64,000 nt of DNA from Vicia villosa. Taxonomy: Eukaryota > Streptophyta > Magnoliopsida > Fabales > Fabaceae. The DNA lies in assembly GCF_029867415.1 (NCBI RefSeq), contig NC_081181.1, forward strand, positions 74,620,144 to 74,684,143. The letters are read 5' to 3'. Of the stretch, positions 21,477 to 32,998 are shown piece after piece. Within the stretch, counting starts at the first letter, position 1. Every line of letters begins with the position of its first letter. The notes under the pieces were generated by a model, which was not told the DNA's origin, ran no database searches, and saw only the letters and a program-made list of their open reading frames with translations. A program made the translations under genes and the position numbers.

Positions 21477-23436
21477 AAGTTTCTTCAACCTGAGACATGA
21501 AGATTGAAAATCTTCGTTTTGATAGGGTGGAAGAGACTTAAATATTAGAAGACGCAAATTTTGGACCTAAGATACCAAAATTGCGAATGATGCAAGGATA
21601 TCTTTACCGAGGGATATCAAAACTGACTCTACTGGGGACAAAAGATTGAGAAGGATGTCTCAATCCGTTTTTAGGAAGAGAATCCGTTTTTTTTTCTTTT
21701 GCGGGAAAGCAAGTGTATGCTTCACCGGGGAATGATAGCTTTGTAAGAAAAAGCTTACCTATCGACATTACCGACTATCAGCACAGGGATAGACTTGTTA
21801 ATAATGCGAAGGTGAAAGGTATGAAACTGTATTACCGACTACCAGCATTGTGATAGACTTGACAAGGTAAAAAGAGTTTCAAAGGTTCGGTTAATATTAC
21901 CGACTATCAGCCTTGTGATAGACATGTTGAATAATATAACCAGAACAAAAGGTTACCGACTACCAGCCTCGTGATAGTGGTTTTGAAGACATGATCAATT
22001 ATCAGCCAAGTGACAAAATGATCCTGGAGACTTTGCTAGGGGAATTACTGGTTATTCAGCCTTGTGAACAGTAATAAGGCCCTAATTGTCAAATGGTCTT
22101 CATGATTGATTTCCTAGAGAGGAAGAATCTTTTGAAAGAGACATAAGCTGCTCTGATGACGAGGCTATTGCTTATTGTCTATTTTTTCACGACTCTGTTT
22201 GAGGAATCGGAATTTGAATCTTTGGTAAAGACAGGGTTCTAACCAAGAATGAATTGGAAAGAAACAATCAAACAAGACTTTGTACCCATGAGGAATGAAC
22301 TCAGCTGGGGATTTTCTCCTTTGTTTTGAGAGGAGAAAACTAAAGCAACCTTCTTCCACGAGGAATGATCTCAGTGGGGAACTGGAGAAAGAAGATGTTC
22401 TTTCTGCTCATGGGTGACAACCTACTGGAGAGATGACACGCCCATATCTGCTTTGTTTTTTTCTTTTTCTTTTTTTTTTCTTTTTCTTCTACTTTTTTGG
22501 GATAGATATATCCTAAACAAGTGATTTTAAGCAGACATTGAAAAATGCAAGAATGCATAAATGATGCAAATATGTATGAATGATGAATGTCATGAATGTC
22601 GCAAGCATGCTAACAATACTGACAGACAGCGAAGTATACTGGAGAGGGACCGACGTCGCAATACAACCAGATACTTGGCAAATGTTTTTCAACACGGTGT
22701 AGATAACACGGGTGATGAATGGTGTTGCGTGCTTTAGACTTCTCTGGGGAAGATAAGCATTTTTCCTTATTGAGATGGAAGAACCTTTTCACTGGAGATA
22801 GAAAATCTTCGTTACTGGGGATAAAAGACCTTCTTCAATGGGGATAGAAGAGCTTCTCCACTGGGGATAGAAGAGCTTCTTTACCTCGAGGGATAATTGC
22901 TTCAAGAATTCTTTTCTGGGACAAGAATACCGTTGTCTCAACAATTTTTCAGGGAGAATCCTTTTGTTCATCCTATGGAGACGACTGCTGATGTTCCTTC
23001 CGTTGTTCACAACTCAAAGGAAAATTTTGCTTTTATTTTGAAAAAGAAAAGTGAAGTAAATTCATTTAAAACTTATTTTTTTCTTCTTTTTTTTTTTTCA
23101 AAAGTGAATAACACAATTAAAGCGTCATTTTGCAAGCTGAAAGAAATTAAAGATTGCAAACAAATGGGCACAAGGCTCAAATTTATTTAATAGGATGGTA
23201 ATCAGCTAAAGGTGTGATTCCATGGAGTATTTACAAAAGTTGGAAATGGTAATTATGCGGAAAAGGCTACATTGAAAGCAATAACCACTATTCCCCCTAA
23301 CAACTTTGAGTTCCAACTGTGCTTGTCGCTTCAGATTGGCGATGATTTGATTGAAGATCCTTTGATGAAAAAGACTCCTCAGGTGACAAAGTACGGACTG
23401 ATGCAGTTACTTTGTCATTACTCCCTAATTTTTGCC
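21477..23436 (-). other. Repeat-rich 3' UTR of Ogre III
   Basis: This stretch has no coding domains. It contains four hairpin units with 6-nt stems around GCCTTG-like loops (21775-21792, 21839-21856, 21904-21921, 21960-21977). A set of actggggatagaag units lies at about 22795-22880, and pyrimidine tracts near 22445-22495. The several 60-97-codon frames overlap on both strands and show no family features. Confidence 0.75.
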
Positions 23437-23583
23437 TAGATTGCCCTTTCAGGTTTTCAATCTACCAGGATGAATTTTTTTCTGTTTATTGTCTCTAATT
23501 TTTGCCTGGACCGCCCTTTCGGGTTTTCAGTCCACCGAGACGCTCATTTTTGCCTAAGTCGCCCTTTGCGGGTTTTCGACTTA
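23437..23583 (-). promoter_or_regulatory. Three tandem RNA hairpins after the integrase stop, Ogre III
   Basis: Units at 23437-23464, 23507-23534 and 23555-23583 share the fold seen in element II. Sense-strand outer stems are UAGAUU/AAUCUA, UGGAC/GUCCA and UAAGUC/GACUUA, all fully paired although the sequences differ. The first unit also has CCU/GGG in the inner stem, a U.G pair in sense RNA. The loop is GAAA in two units and GCAAA in the third. The nearest hairpin starts 24 nt after the integrase stop. Confidence 0.78.
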
Positions 23584-23606
23584 CCGAGCTGTTCTTTTGT
23601 AATTTT

Positions 23607-25519
23607 TTAGACAAAGTATTTCTTGACTGCATCAGCATTCACAGGATATGGGAGTTCATCACCATCCATGGTTGCAAGAGTCATGGCGCCGCCAGAAAAT
23701 GTTCTTTTGACAACATACGGGCCTTCGTAATTAGGAGACCATTTGCCCCTAGAATCTGGTTGAAAAGACAAGATCTTTTTAAGCACGAGGTCGCCTTCTT
23801 GAAATTCACGAGGTCGAACCTTTTTGTTGAAGGCTTGTTTCATCCTTGCTTGGTATAACTGTCCATGGCATAGAGCAGTCATACGTTTTTCTTCGATTAA
23901 GTTCAACTGATCGTATCTACTTTGACACCATTCAGCCTCTGATAACTTAGTCTCCATGAGGACTCTCATTGATGGGATTTCAACTTCTACGGGGAGCACA
24001 ACTTCCATGCCGTATACTAGAGAAAAGGGAGTTGCCCCTGTTGAAGTACGCACTGAAGTACGGTACCCATGTAAAGCAAATGGCAGCATTTCATGCCAGT
24101 CTTTGTAAGTGACGACCATTTTCTGGACAATCTTCTTAATGTTCTTGTTGGCAGCTTCAACGGCGCCGTTCATTTTTGGTCTGTAAGGAGAAGAGTTATG
24201 ATGCTCAATCTTGAATTCCTCACATAATTCTTTCATCATTTTGTTGTTCAAGTTTGAACCATTATCAGTAATGATCTTGCTGGGAATACCATATCGGCAA
24301 ATGATGTTATTCTTGATAAACCTCACAACCACTTGTCTTGTAACATTGGCGTAAGATGCTGCTTCGACCCATTTGGTGAAGTAATCAATGGCTACCAGGA
24401 TGAAACGATGACCGTTTGAAGCTTTTGGTTCGATCATTCCAATCATGTCGATACCCCACATGGAGAAAGGCCATGGAGATGAGAGAACGTTGAGTAGAGT
24501 CGGTGGCACATGGATCTTATCTGCATAGATCTGGCACTTGTGACATCTCTTCACGTGTTTGTAACAGTCTGATTCCATTGTCAACCAATAGTATCCTGCT
24601 CTTAAGATCTTCTTGGACATTGCATGCCCGTTTGAATGAGTTCCAAAGGACCCTTCATGCACTTCATGCATTAACATGTCTGCTTCGTGTCTATCCACGC
24701 ATCTGAGCAAAACCATGTCGAAGTTTCTTTTGTATAGCACATCTCCGTTCAGGAAGAAACTGCCAGAAAGTCTTCTTAGAGTTTTCTTATCTTTGTTTGA
24801 TGCCCCAAGCGGGTACTCTTGAGTTTGAAGGAAGCGTTTGATGTCGTGAAACCACGGTTTATCATCGATGACTACTTCGGTTGCAAACACATAGGCGGGC
24901 CTTTCAAGGCGCGTGATTCTGACTTTAGGCACATCATTCCAGTGACTGACTTTGAACATGGAAGATAGAGTAGCCAAGGCGTCTGCCATTCGATTCTGAT
25001 CTCGAGGTATATGATGCAATTCAACCTTGTTGAAGAAAGTCAACAGACGTCTTGCATAATCTCTGTAAGGAATCAAGCCAGGGTGGTAAGTTTCCCACTT
25101 GTCTTTGATTTGGTTGATCACGAGGGGTGAATCTCCATATATGTCGAGGATCTTGATCCTTAAGTCAATGGCTTCTTCGAGACCCATGATACAAGCTTCA
25201 TATTCTGCGATGTTGTTGGTGCAATCAAATAGCAATCTGGCGGAGAACGGGATATGAGTACCCTTGGGAGTGATGATGATTGCCCCAATTCCATTGCCAA
25301 AAGCGTTTACTGCTCCATCAAAAATTAGGCCCCATCTTGATCCAGGATCAGGACCTTCTTCAGGTAACGGTTCGTCACAATCTTTCATCTTCAAGTACAT
25401 GACATCTTCATCAGGGAAGTCAAACTTGAGAGATTGATATTCATTAATTGGCTGATGTGCCAAGTGATCGGCGAGAATGCTTCCTTTGACCGCTTTTTGA
25501 GCATGGTATTCGATGTCAT
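23607..25519 (-). CDS. RNase H-integrase of Ogre III, first assembled copy, cut by gap
   Basis: This is a partial copy of the 29533-31773 reading frame, identical in protein as far as it goes. It carries the last part of the first RNase H, the archaeal-type RNase H and the whole integrase. It stops at the assembly gap rather than at a biological boundary. I read it as the end of one contig overlapping the start of the next, not as a second gene. Confidence 0.85.
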
Positions 25520-25619
25520 NNNNNNNNNNNNNNNNNNNNNNNNNNNNNNNNNNNNNNNNNNNNNNNNNNNNNNNNNNNNNNNNNNNNNNNNNNNNNNNNN
25601 NNNNNNNNNNNNNNNNNNN
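25520..25619. other. Assembly gap (100 N)
   Basis: Exactly 100 N separate two stretches of near-identical sequence; the round length suggests a placeholder of unknown size. Frames running through it are meaningless. Confidence 0.99.
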
Positions 25620-28600
25620 AAACACATCATATATGATGTTTATGAGATGTTAGAATCATTACTTTGGCCAGAACTTCAAGGGTTTGGAGGTTGAGTTTTC
25701 TACCTCTCTTTGAAACTTAAAACTTGCAATTCAAGAAAGAAAGAGAAAACATATCTTTTGTGAGGTTTTGGTGTGATTTTGAATGGAGTTTGGACCTCTA
25801 TTTATAGGCCAAAGTGTCTGAACTCAGAGCTTTGCAACTTGCTTCAAGAATTGGTGATTTGGCGTAAGAGATAAAAAGGAATCTTTTACATTTAATGCAA
25901 AATGGTTAAAGTGACCAAACCATGGTTAAAACTCAAGCTTCTTATCCTCTTCCATTCTGATCTCAAATCAGAAAAATATCTTCAATTATTGCCTCTATGC
26001 ATCATTATTTGGATCATTTGGCAAATTGGTTCATAACTTAGTGAAAATGGCATGAAATTTCAAGTGAAAAGTTCACTAATGTCAAAATTCAAAACCATGG
26101 CTACACTCCATATTTTTTCATGCTCTTGGACATTTTGGAAAGCTCATCTTGCATACTTCAAAACCCTAGTTGAAAGTTTCTTCAAGACCTTTAAGGAAAT
26201 GGGTGAAAAAGATCCATGAACTTTGAAGAAAATGAGATTTTGAGTGAAGTTTTCAAAAAGTACCAACTTTGAAGCTCCATATCTCTTAAATGGTTGATCT
26301 TATGGAAAAAAATTATATGTGTCAAAGTTGTTTATTGGATCAAAATCTACAACTTTCATGTTGGAAGTTTTTTTCAGTTTGTAGGTGAAATTTTGAGTTA
26401 TTCCCTTCCAAAGTTTGGAAAAAACCATTGAAAAACACTTAGAAAATTTTCTAAGTATGAAAAGTCAAACTTTGACTTTTTGATTCTTGATTGATTTTCT
26501 TGATTTTTCTTGATCAAATGACTTCTCATATCATATATTGATGATTCAAAACTTCAAAAGTCATGGTTGACCAAAATTCCCAAAAGTCAAAGGTGTTCTT
26601 GTACAGTTGACTTTTTCAGACGAATCGTGTTTCTGGAGATTTCAAATGAAACAGGCTATCCTCACCAAATGAATGGTATGAATGGATCTCATTGAAGCAT
26701 TAGAGGTTATTGAGCCATGTTTTGAGTTGTAGCATCATTTCCTGATTAAAAAGTCAGTTGTTCAGTGAATTAGGTCAAAAAACCCTAATTGTCGACCAGA
26801 TGAAATTGATGACTGTAGGTCTTGAATTGAGATGTAATTTCCATTGGATTTTGTCATAGGGATTATTTGAGGATGATTGAAACTTTTGATTGACTTCCTG
26901 GGGATTTTTAGGGTTTCCCAAATGTGATCCCTGATTTCAGTCCCTGACAGTTCAAAAACCCTTATCTGATGATTTGAATTTTCACTGTTGATCAATCCTT
27001 GTGTAGGAGATATTCTGAGTCAATGGATTAGGTCAAAATGATGCACTTGGGGTATTGAGGTCATGTCCCAAGTCATTAGATCAAATTCTGAGCAAAAGTC
27101 AGGAGTATGCTATCTTCAGTCAAAACCCTAATTTGATTATTTCAGAGCCTTTGAGATTGTTGAAATGAATCTCTGAGGACCAAATGTTGATTATTGATGA
27201 AGATAATTCTTTTGAGATGAAGGGAGAACAAAACCCTAATTGATTGTTACTTGTACTAATGAGTGATTTCTTGATTAAACCCTGCTGAGTCACAAGTAGC
27301 AAACACAAGCTATGCAATTTGTTAGAGATGCAAATGATGCATATGCAGATGATATGAGGTGGTATCTTAGGTCAAAAATTGGGGTATGACAGATGCCCCT
27401 ATTTAAGTTTCTTCAACCTGAGACATGAAGATTGAAAATCTTCGTTTTGATAGGGTGGAAGAGACTTAAATATTAGAAGACGCAAATTTTGGACCTAAGA
27501 TACCAAAATTGCGAATGATGCAAGGATATCTTTACCGAGGGATATCAAAACTGACTCTACTGGGGACAAAAGATTGAGAAGGATGTCTCAATCCGTTTTT
27601 AGGAAGAGAATCCGTTTTTTTCTTTTGCGGGAAAGCAAGTGTATGCTTCACCGGGGAATGATAGCTTTGTAAGAAAAAGCTTACCTATCGACATTACCGA
27701 CTATCAGCACAGGGATAGACTTGTTAATAATGCGAAGGTGAAAGGTATGAAACTGTATTACCGACTACCAGCATTGTGATAGACTTGACAAGGTAAAAAG
27801 AGTTTCAAAGGTTCGGTTAATATTACCGACTATCAGCCTTGTGATAGACATGTTGAATAATATAACCAGAACAAAAGGTTACCGACTACCAGCCTCGTGA
27901 TAGTGGTTTTGAAGACATGATCAATTATCAGCCAAGTGACAAAATGATCCTGGAGACTTTGCTAGGGGAATTACTGGTTATTCAGCCTTGTGAACAGTAA
28001 TAAGGCCCTAATTGTCAAATGGTCTTCATGATTGATTTCCTAGAGAGGAAGAATCTTTTGAAAGAGACATAAGCTGCTCTGATGACGAGGCTATTGCTTA
28101 TTGTCTATTTTTTCACGACTCTGTTTGAGGAATCGGAATTTGAATCTTTGGTAAAGACAGGGTTCTAACCAAGAATGAATTGGAAAGAAACAATCAAACA
28201 AGACTTTGTACCCATGAGGAATGAACTCAGCTGGGGATTTTCTCCTTTGTTTTGAGAGGAGAAAACTAAAGCAACCTTCTTCCACGAGGAATGATCTCAG
28301 TGGGGAACTGGAGAAAGAAGATGTTCTTTCTGCTCATGGGTGACAACCTACTGGAGAGATGACACGCCCATATCTGCTTTGTTTTTTTCTTTTTCTTTTT
28401 TTTTTCTTTTTCTTCTACTTTTTTGGGATAGATATATCCTAAACAAGTGATTTTAAGCAGACATTGAAAAATGCAAGAATGCATAAATGATGCAAATATG
28501 TATGAATGATGAATGTCATGAATGTCGCAAGCATGCTAACAATACTGACAGACAGCGAAGTATACTGGAGAGGGACCGACGTCGCAATACAACCAGATAC

Positions 28601-31445
28601 TTGGCAAATGTTTTTCAACACGGTGTAGATAACACGGGTGATGAATGGTGTTGCGTGCTTTAGACTTCTCTGGGGAAGATAAGCATTTTTCCTTATTGAG
28701 ATGGAAGAACCTTTTCACTGGAGATAGAAAATCTTCGTTACTGGGGATAAAAGACCTTCTTCAATGGGGATAGAAGAGCTTCTCCACTGGGGATAGAAGA
28801 GCTTCTTTACCTCGAGGGATAATTGCTTCAAGAATTCTTTTCTGGGACAAGAATACCGTTGTCTCAACAATTTTTCAGGGAGAATCCTTTTGTTCATCCT
28901 ATGGAGACGACTGCTGATGTTCCTTCCGTTGTTCACAACTCAAAGGAAAATTTTGCTTTTATTTTGAAAAAGAAAAGTGAAGTAAATTCATTTAAAACTT
29001 ATTTTTTTCTTCTTTTTTTTTTTTCAAAAGTGAATAACACAATTAAAGCGTCATTTTGCAAGCTGAAAGAAATTAAAGATTGCAAACAAATGGGCACAAG
29101 GCTCAAATTTATTTAATAGGATGGTAATCAGCTAAAGGTGTGATTCCATGGAGTATTTACAAAAGTTGGAAATGGTAATTATGCGGAAAAGGCTACATTG
29201 AAAGCAATAACCACTATTCCCCCTAACAACTTTGAGTTCCAACTGTGCTTGTCGCTTCAGATTGGCGATGATTTGATTGAAGATCCTTTGATGAAAAAGA
29301 CTCCTCAGGTGACAAAGTACGGACTGATGCAGTTACTTTGTCATTACTCCCTAATTTTTGCCTAGATTGCCCTTTCAGGTTTTCAATCTACCAGGATGAA
29401 TTTTTTTCTGTTTATTGTCTCTAATTTTTGCCTGGACCGCCCTTTCGGGTTTTCAGTCCACCGAGACGCTCATTTTTGCCTAAGTCGCCCTTTGCGGGTT
29501 TTCGACTTACCGAGCTGTTCTTTTGTAATTTTTTAGACAAAGTATTTCTTGACTGCATCAGCATTCACAGGATATGGGAGTTCATCACCATCCATGGTTG
29601 CAAGAGTCATGGCGCCGCCAGAAAATGTTCTTTTGACAACATACGGGCCTTCGTAATTAGGAGACCATTTGCCCCTAGAATCTGGTTGAAAAGACAAGAT
29701 CTTTTTAAGCACGAGGTCGCCTTCTTGAAATTCACGAGGTCGAACCTTTTTGTTGAAGGCTTGTTTCATCCTTGCTTGGTATAACTGTCCATGGCATAGA
29801 GCAGTCATACGTTTTTCTTCGATTAAGTTCAACTGATCGTATCTACTTTGACACCATTCAGCCTCTGATAACTTAGTCTCCATGAGGACTCTCATTGATG
29901 GGATTTCAACTTCTACGGGGAGCACAACTTCCATGCCGTATACTAGAGAAAAGGGAGTTGCCCCTGTTGAAGTACGCACTGAAGTACGGTACCCATGTAA
30001 AGCAAATGGCAGCATTTCATGCCAGTCTTTGTAAGTGACGACCATTTTCTGGACAATCTTCTTAATGTTCTTGTTGGCAGCTTCAACGGCGCCGTTCATT
30101 TTTGGTCTGTAAGGAGAAGAGTTATGATGCTCAATCTTGAATTCCTCACATAATTCTTTCATCATTTTGTTGTTCAAGTTTGAACCATTATCAGTAATGA
30201 TCTTGCTGGGAATACCATATCGGCAAATGATGTTATTCTTGATAAACCTCACAACCACTTGTCTTGTAACATTGGCGTAAGATGCTGCTTCGACCCATTT
30301 GGTGAAGTAATCAATGGCTACCAGGATGAAACGATGACCGTTTGAAGCTTTTGGTTCGATCATTCCAATCATGTCGATACCCCACATGGAGAAAGGCCAT
30401 GGAGATGAGAGAACGTTGAGTAGAGTCGGTGGCACATGGATCTTATCTGCATAGATCTGGCACTTGTGACATCTCTTCACGTGTTTGTAACAGTCTGATT
30501 CCATTGTCAACCAATAGTATCCTGCTCTTAAGATCTTCTTGGACATTGCATGCCCGTTTGAATGAGTTCCAAAGGACCCTTCATGCACTTCATGCATTAA
30601 CATGTCTGCTTCGTGTCTATCCACGCATCTGAGCAAAACCATGTCGAAGTTTCTTTTGTATAGCACATCTCCGTTCAGGAAGAAACTGCCAGAAAGTCTT
30701 CTTAGAGTTTTCTTATCTTTGTTTGATGCCCCAAGCGGGTACTCTTGAGTTTGAAGGAAGCGTTTGATGTCGTGAAACCACGGTTTATCATCGATGACTA
30801 CTTCGGTTGCAAACACATAGGCGGGCCTTTCAAGGCGCGTGATTCTGACTTTAGGCACATCATTCCAGTGACTGACTTTGAACATGGAAGATAGAGTAGC
30901 CAAGGCGTCTGCCATTCGATTCTGATCTCGAGGTATATGATGCAATTCAACCTTGTTGAAGAAAGTCAACAGACGTCTTGCATAATCTCTGTAAGGAATC
31001 AAGCCAGGGTGGTAAGTTTCCCACTTGTCTTTGATTTGGTTGATCACGAGGGGTGAATCTCCATATATGTCGAGGATCTTGATCCTTAAGTCAATGGCTT
31101 CTTCGAGACCCATGATACAAGCTTCATATTCTGCGATGTTGTTGGTGCAATCAAATAGCAATCTGGCGGAGAACGGGATATGAGTACCCTTGGGAGTGAT
31201 GATGATTGCCCCAATTCCATTGCCAAAAGCGTTTACTGCTCCATCAAAAATTAGGCCCCATCTTGATCCAGGATCAGGACCTTCTTCAGGTAACGGTTCG
31301 TCACAATCTTTCATCTTCAAGTACATGACATCTTCATCAGGGAAGTCAAACTTGAGAGATTGATATTCATTAATTGGCTGATGTGCCAAGTGATCGGCGA
31401 GAATGCTTCCTTTGACCGCTTTTTGAGCATGGTATTCGATGTCAT
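25620..31445. repeat. 5.83-kb duplicate of 19692-25519, probable false duplication
   Basis: Sequence right after the gap restarts at the equivalent of 19692 inside the 3' LTR (end of LTR at 27391), then repeats the 3' UTR, hairpins (29363-29390, 29433-29460, 29481-29509) and integrase up to the base where the first contig stops (25519 equals 31445). The only difference I found is a T run of nine at about 21688 against seven at about 27615. That is what two overlapping contigs left unmerged would look like. Confidence 0.9.
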
Positions 31446-31773
31446 ATTCGGATAACAGCATTTGCCATCGGGCAATCCTTCCGGTTAATGCAGGCTTTTC
31501 AAAGACATACTTGATCGGATCCATTTTGGAGATTAACCAAGTAGTATTGTTGATCATGTATTGGCGGAGACGTTTTGAAGCCCAAGCCAAAGCACAACAT
31601 GTTTTTTTGAGCATGGAGTAACGAGACTCACAGTCTGTGAATTTCTTACTCAAGTAATAGATGGCATGCTCCTTCTTACCGGTTTCATCTTGCTGTCCAA
31701 GCATACAAACCATGGATTCTTCTAAAACAGTAAGGTACATGATTAATGGTCTTCCTTCAACCGGAGGAATCAA
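29533..31773 (-). CDS. RNase H, archaeal-type RNase H and integrase of Ogre III
   Basis: The 746-residue frame holds, in order: the classical gypsy RNase H (about 1-135); an archaeal-type RNase H (about 168-300) with D177, E215, D239 and D289 in FDGA, AEYEA, YGDSP and MADAL; the integrase zinc region (H397, H404, C435, C438); and the DDE core D467, D528, E564 with the standard 35-residue spacing. The C-terminus ends in GPYVVKRTFSGGAMTLATMD without a chromodomain. Dual RNase H is diagnostic of Tat/Ogre elements. The frame continues from RT in the same phase and is cut off only by a TAA at 31783-31785. Key residues are intact. The start at 31773 is just the first ATG after that stop. Confidence 0.92.
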   Translation of the reverse strand: MIPPVEGRPLIMYLTVLEESMVCMLGQQDETGKKEHAIYYLSKKFTDCESRYSMLKKTCCALAWASKRLRQYMINNTTWLISKMDPIKYVFEKPALTGRIARWQMLLSEYDIEYHAQKAVKGSILADHLAHQPINEYQSLKFDFPDEDVMYLKMKDCDEPLPEEGPDPGSRWGLIFDGAVNAFGNGIGAIIITPKGTHIPFSARLLFDCTNNIAEYEACIMGLEEAIDLRIKILDIYGDSPLVINQIKDKWETYHPGLIPYRDYARRLLTFFNKVELHHIPRDQNRMADALATLSSMFKVSHWNDVPKVRITRLERPAYVFATEVVIDDKPWFHDIKRFLQTQEYPLGASNKDKKTLRRLSGSFFLNGDVLYKRNFDMVLLRCVDRHEADMLMHEVHEGSFGTHSNGHAMSKKILRAGYYWLTMESDCYKHVKRCHKCQIYADKIHVPPTLLNVLSSPWPFSMWGIDMIGMIEPKASNGHRFILVAIDYFTKWVEAASYANVTRQVVVRFIKNNIICRYGIPSKIITDNGSNLNNKMMKELCEEFKIEHHNSSPYRPKMNGAVEAANKNIKKIVQKMVVTYKDWHEMLPFALHGYRTSVRTSTGATPFSLVYGMEVVLPVEVEIPSMRVLMETKLSEAEWCQSRYDQLNLIEEKRMTALCHGQLYQARMKQAFNKKVRPREFQEGDLVLKKILSFQPDSRGKWSPNYEGPYVVKRTFSGGAMTLATMDGDELPYPVNADAVKKYFV

Positions 31774-31782
31774 TATTGGTGG

Positions 31783-32793
31783 TTATAACAGGTACTCTTT
31801 GATACTGTCGAACGCTTTCTGGCAATCTTCAGTCCATACAACCCCTTGATCTTTGCGGAGAAGCTTGAAAATCGGCCCACAAGTAGCAGTCATTTGAGAG
31901 ATGAATCTGGAGATATAGTTCAATCGTCCGAGAAATCCTCTTACTTGTTTTTCAGTCTTTGGTGCAGGCATCTCTTGAATAGCTCTGACTTTGTCGGGAT
32001 CTACTTCAATACCTCTTTGGCTGACAATGAAACCCAAAAGTTTTCCAGATCTAACCCCAAAAGTACATTTGTTAGGATTCAAGCGAAGCTGATATTTCCT
32101 TAGTCGTTGAAACAACTTCAAAAGGTATTCAATATGTTCTTCTTCTGTGCTGGACTTGGCTATCATGTCGTCCACATAAACTTCTATTTCTTTATGCATC
32201 ATGTCATGAAAGAGAGTAGTCATTGCCCTTTGGTAAGTTGCGCCTGCATTCTTCAATCCAAACGGCATCACTTTGTAGCAAAAGGTACCCCATGGGGTGA
32301 TGAAAGATGTCTTCTCCATGTCTTCAGGAGCCATCTTGATCTGATTATAACCAGAGAACCCGTCCATGAAGGAAAAGACGTTGAACTTAGCGGTGTTATC
32401 AACCAACATGTCAATATGTGGTAATGGAAAGTCATCTTTTGGACTGGCCTTGTTCAAGTCACGGTAGTCAACACACATTCGGACTTTTCCATCTTTCTTC
32501 GGAACTGGCACTATGTTGGCCAACCATTGAGGATACTCAGAGGTGACAAGAAAACCTGCATCGAGTTGTTTTTGAACTTCCACTTTGATATTGTTAGCCA
32601 TATCAGGGTGAGTCCTTCGTAATTTCTGCTTAACTGGCGGACATTCTGGCTTCAATGGCAAGTAATGCTGAACAATATTGGTATCCAACCCAGGCATGTC
32701 TTGGTAGGACCAGGCAAACACGTCAACATATTCTTTGAGAAGGTCTGTCAACTTACTCTTGATATCAGTATCAAGCAGCGATCCAATGGTCAC
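31783..32793 (-). CDS. Reverse transcriptase of Ogre III
   Basis: The 336-residue frame contains the gypsy RT palm and fingers: VPKKDGKVRMCVDYRDLN, FSFMDGFSGYNQIKMAPED, and the catalytic YVDD motif in EVYVDDMIAKS. The thumb motifs LGFIVSQRGIEVDPDK and RGFLGRLNYISRFIS follow. RT copies the genomic RNA inside the capsid. The frame is bounded by nonsense codons on both sides, TAA at 32806-32808 and TAA at 31783-31785, each in phase with its neighbours. Element II has Glu at both places, so these are point mutations in an originally continuous pol. The ATG at 32793 is therefore not a natural start. Confidence 0.92.
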   Translation of the reverse strand: MTIGSLLDTDIKSKLTDLLKEYVDVFAWSYQDMPGLDTNIVQHYLPLKPECPPVKQKLRRTHPDMANNIKVEVQKQLDAGFLVTSEYPQWLANIVPVPKKDGKVRMCVDYRDLNKASPKDDFPLPHIDMLVDNTAKFNVFSFMDGFSGYNQIKMAPEDMEKTSFITPWGTFCYKVMPFGLKNAGATYQRAMTTLFHDMMHKEIEVYVDDMIAKSSTEEEHIEYLLKLFQRLRKYQLRLNPNKCTFGVRSGKLLGFIVSQRGIEVDPDKVRAIQEMPAPKTEKQVRGFLGRLNYISRFISQMTATCGPIFKLLRKDQGVVWTEDCQKAFDSIKEYLL

Positions 32794-32805
32794 TTCTTTT
32801 TTGTC

Positions 32806-32998
32806 TTATTCAGAACCCAAGTTGATCTTTTCTAAAGGCTCTTTGTGAGGCAGAATGGCTCTTTCCTCGTGCTTAAGTAATCGAGAGATCTCGTCCGGAA
32901 TCTCTTCTTCTTCCTCTTCTTCGGCTTCGAACACAGGAAACTCAAAGTTGGGAGAGGGCATAGGGTTATTGCATTCAATGGGTTTATCAATAGTAAAT
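32806..32998 (-). CDS. N-terminal pol segment of Ogre III (exon 2 start)
   Basis: About 64 codons connect the intron acceptor to RT. They are acidic (a run of Glu around 32900-32930) and include PSPNFEFPVFEAEEEEEEEI and LLKHEERAILPHKEPLEKI. Element II has a clear homologue at 47440-47612. A TAA replaces the second Glu of the pair before DKKEV, separating it from RT. No catalytic motif is present; it is a linker between protease and RT. Confidence 0.75.

Noticed and set aside
23502..23858. 118-codon plus frame opposite the integrase end
   Set aside because: It is the antisense shadow of the integrase and hairpin repeats.
25391..25694. Frames running through the N block
   Set aside because: They depend on unknown bases in an assembly gap.
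25620..27391. A third, truncated Ogre LTR or a tandem element
   Set aside because: It is the overlap duplicate of 19692-21463; it starts at the gap, has no own boundary and is virtually identical.
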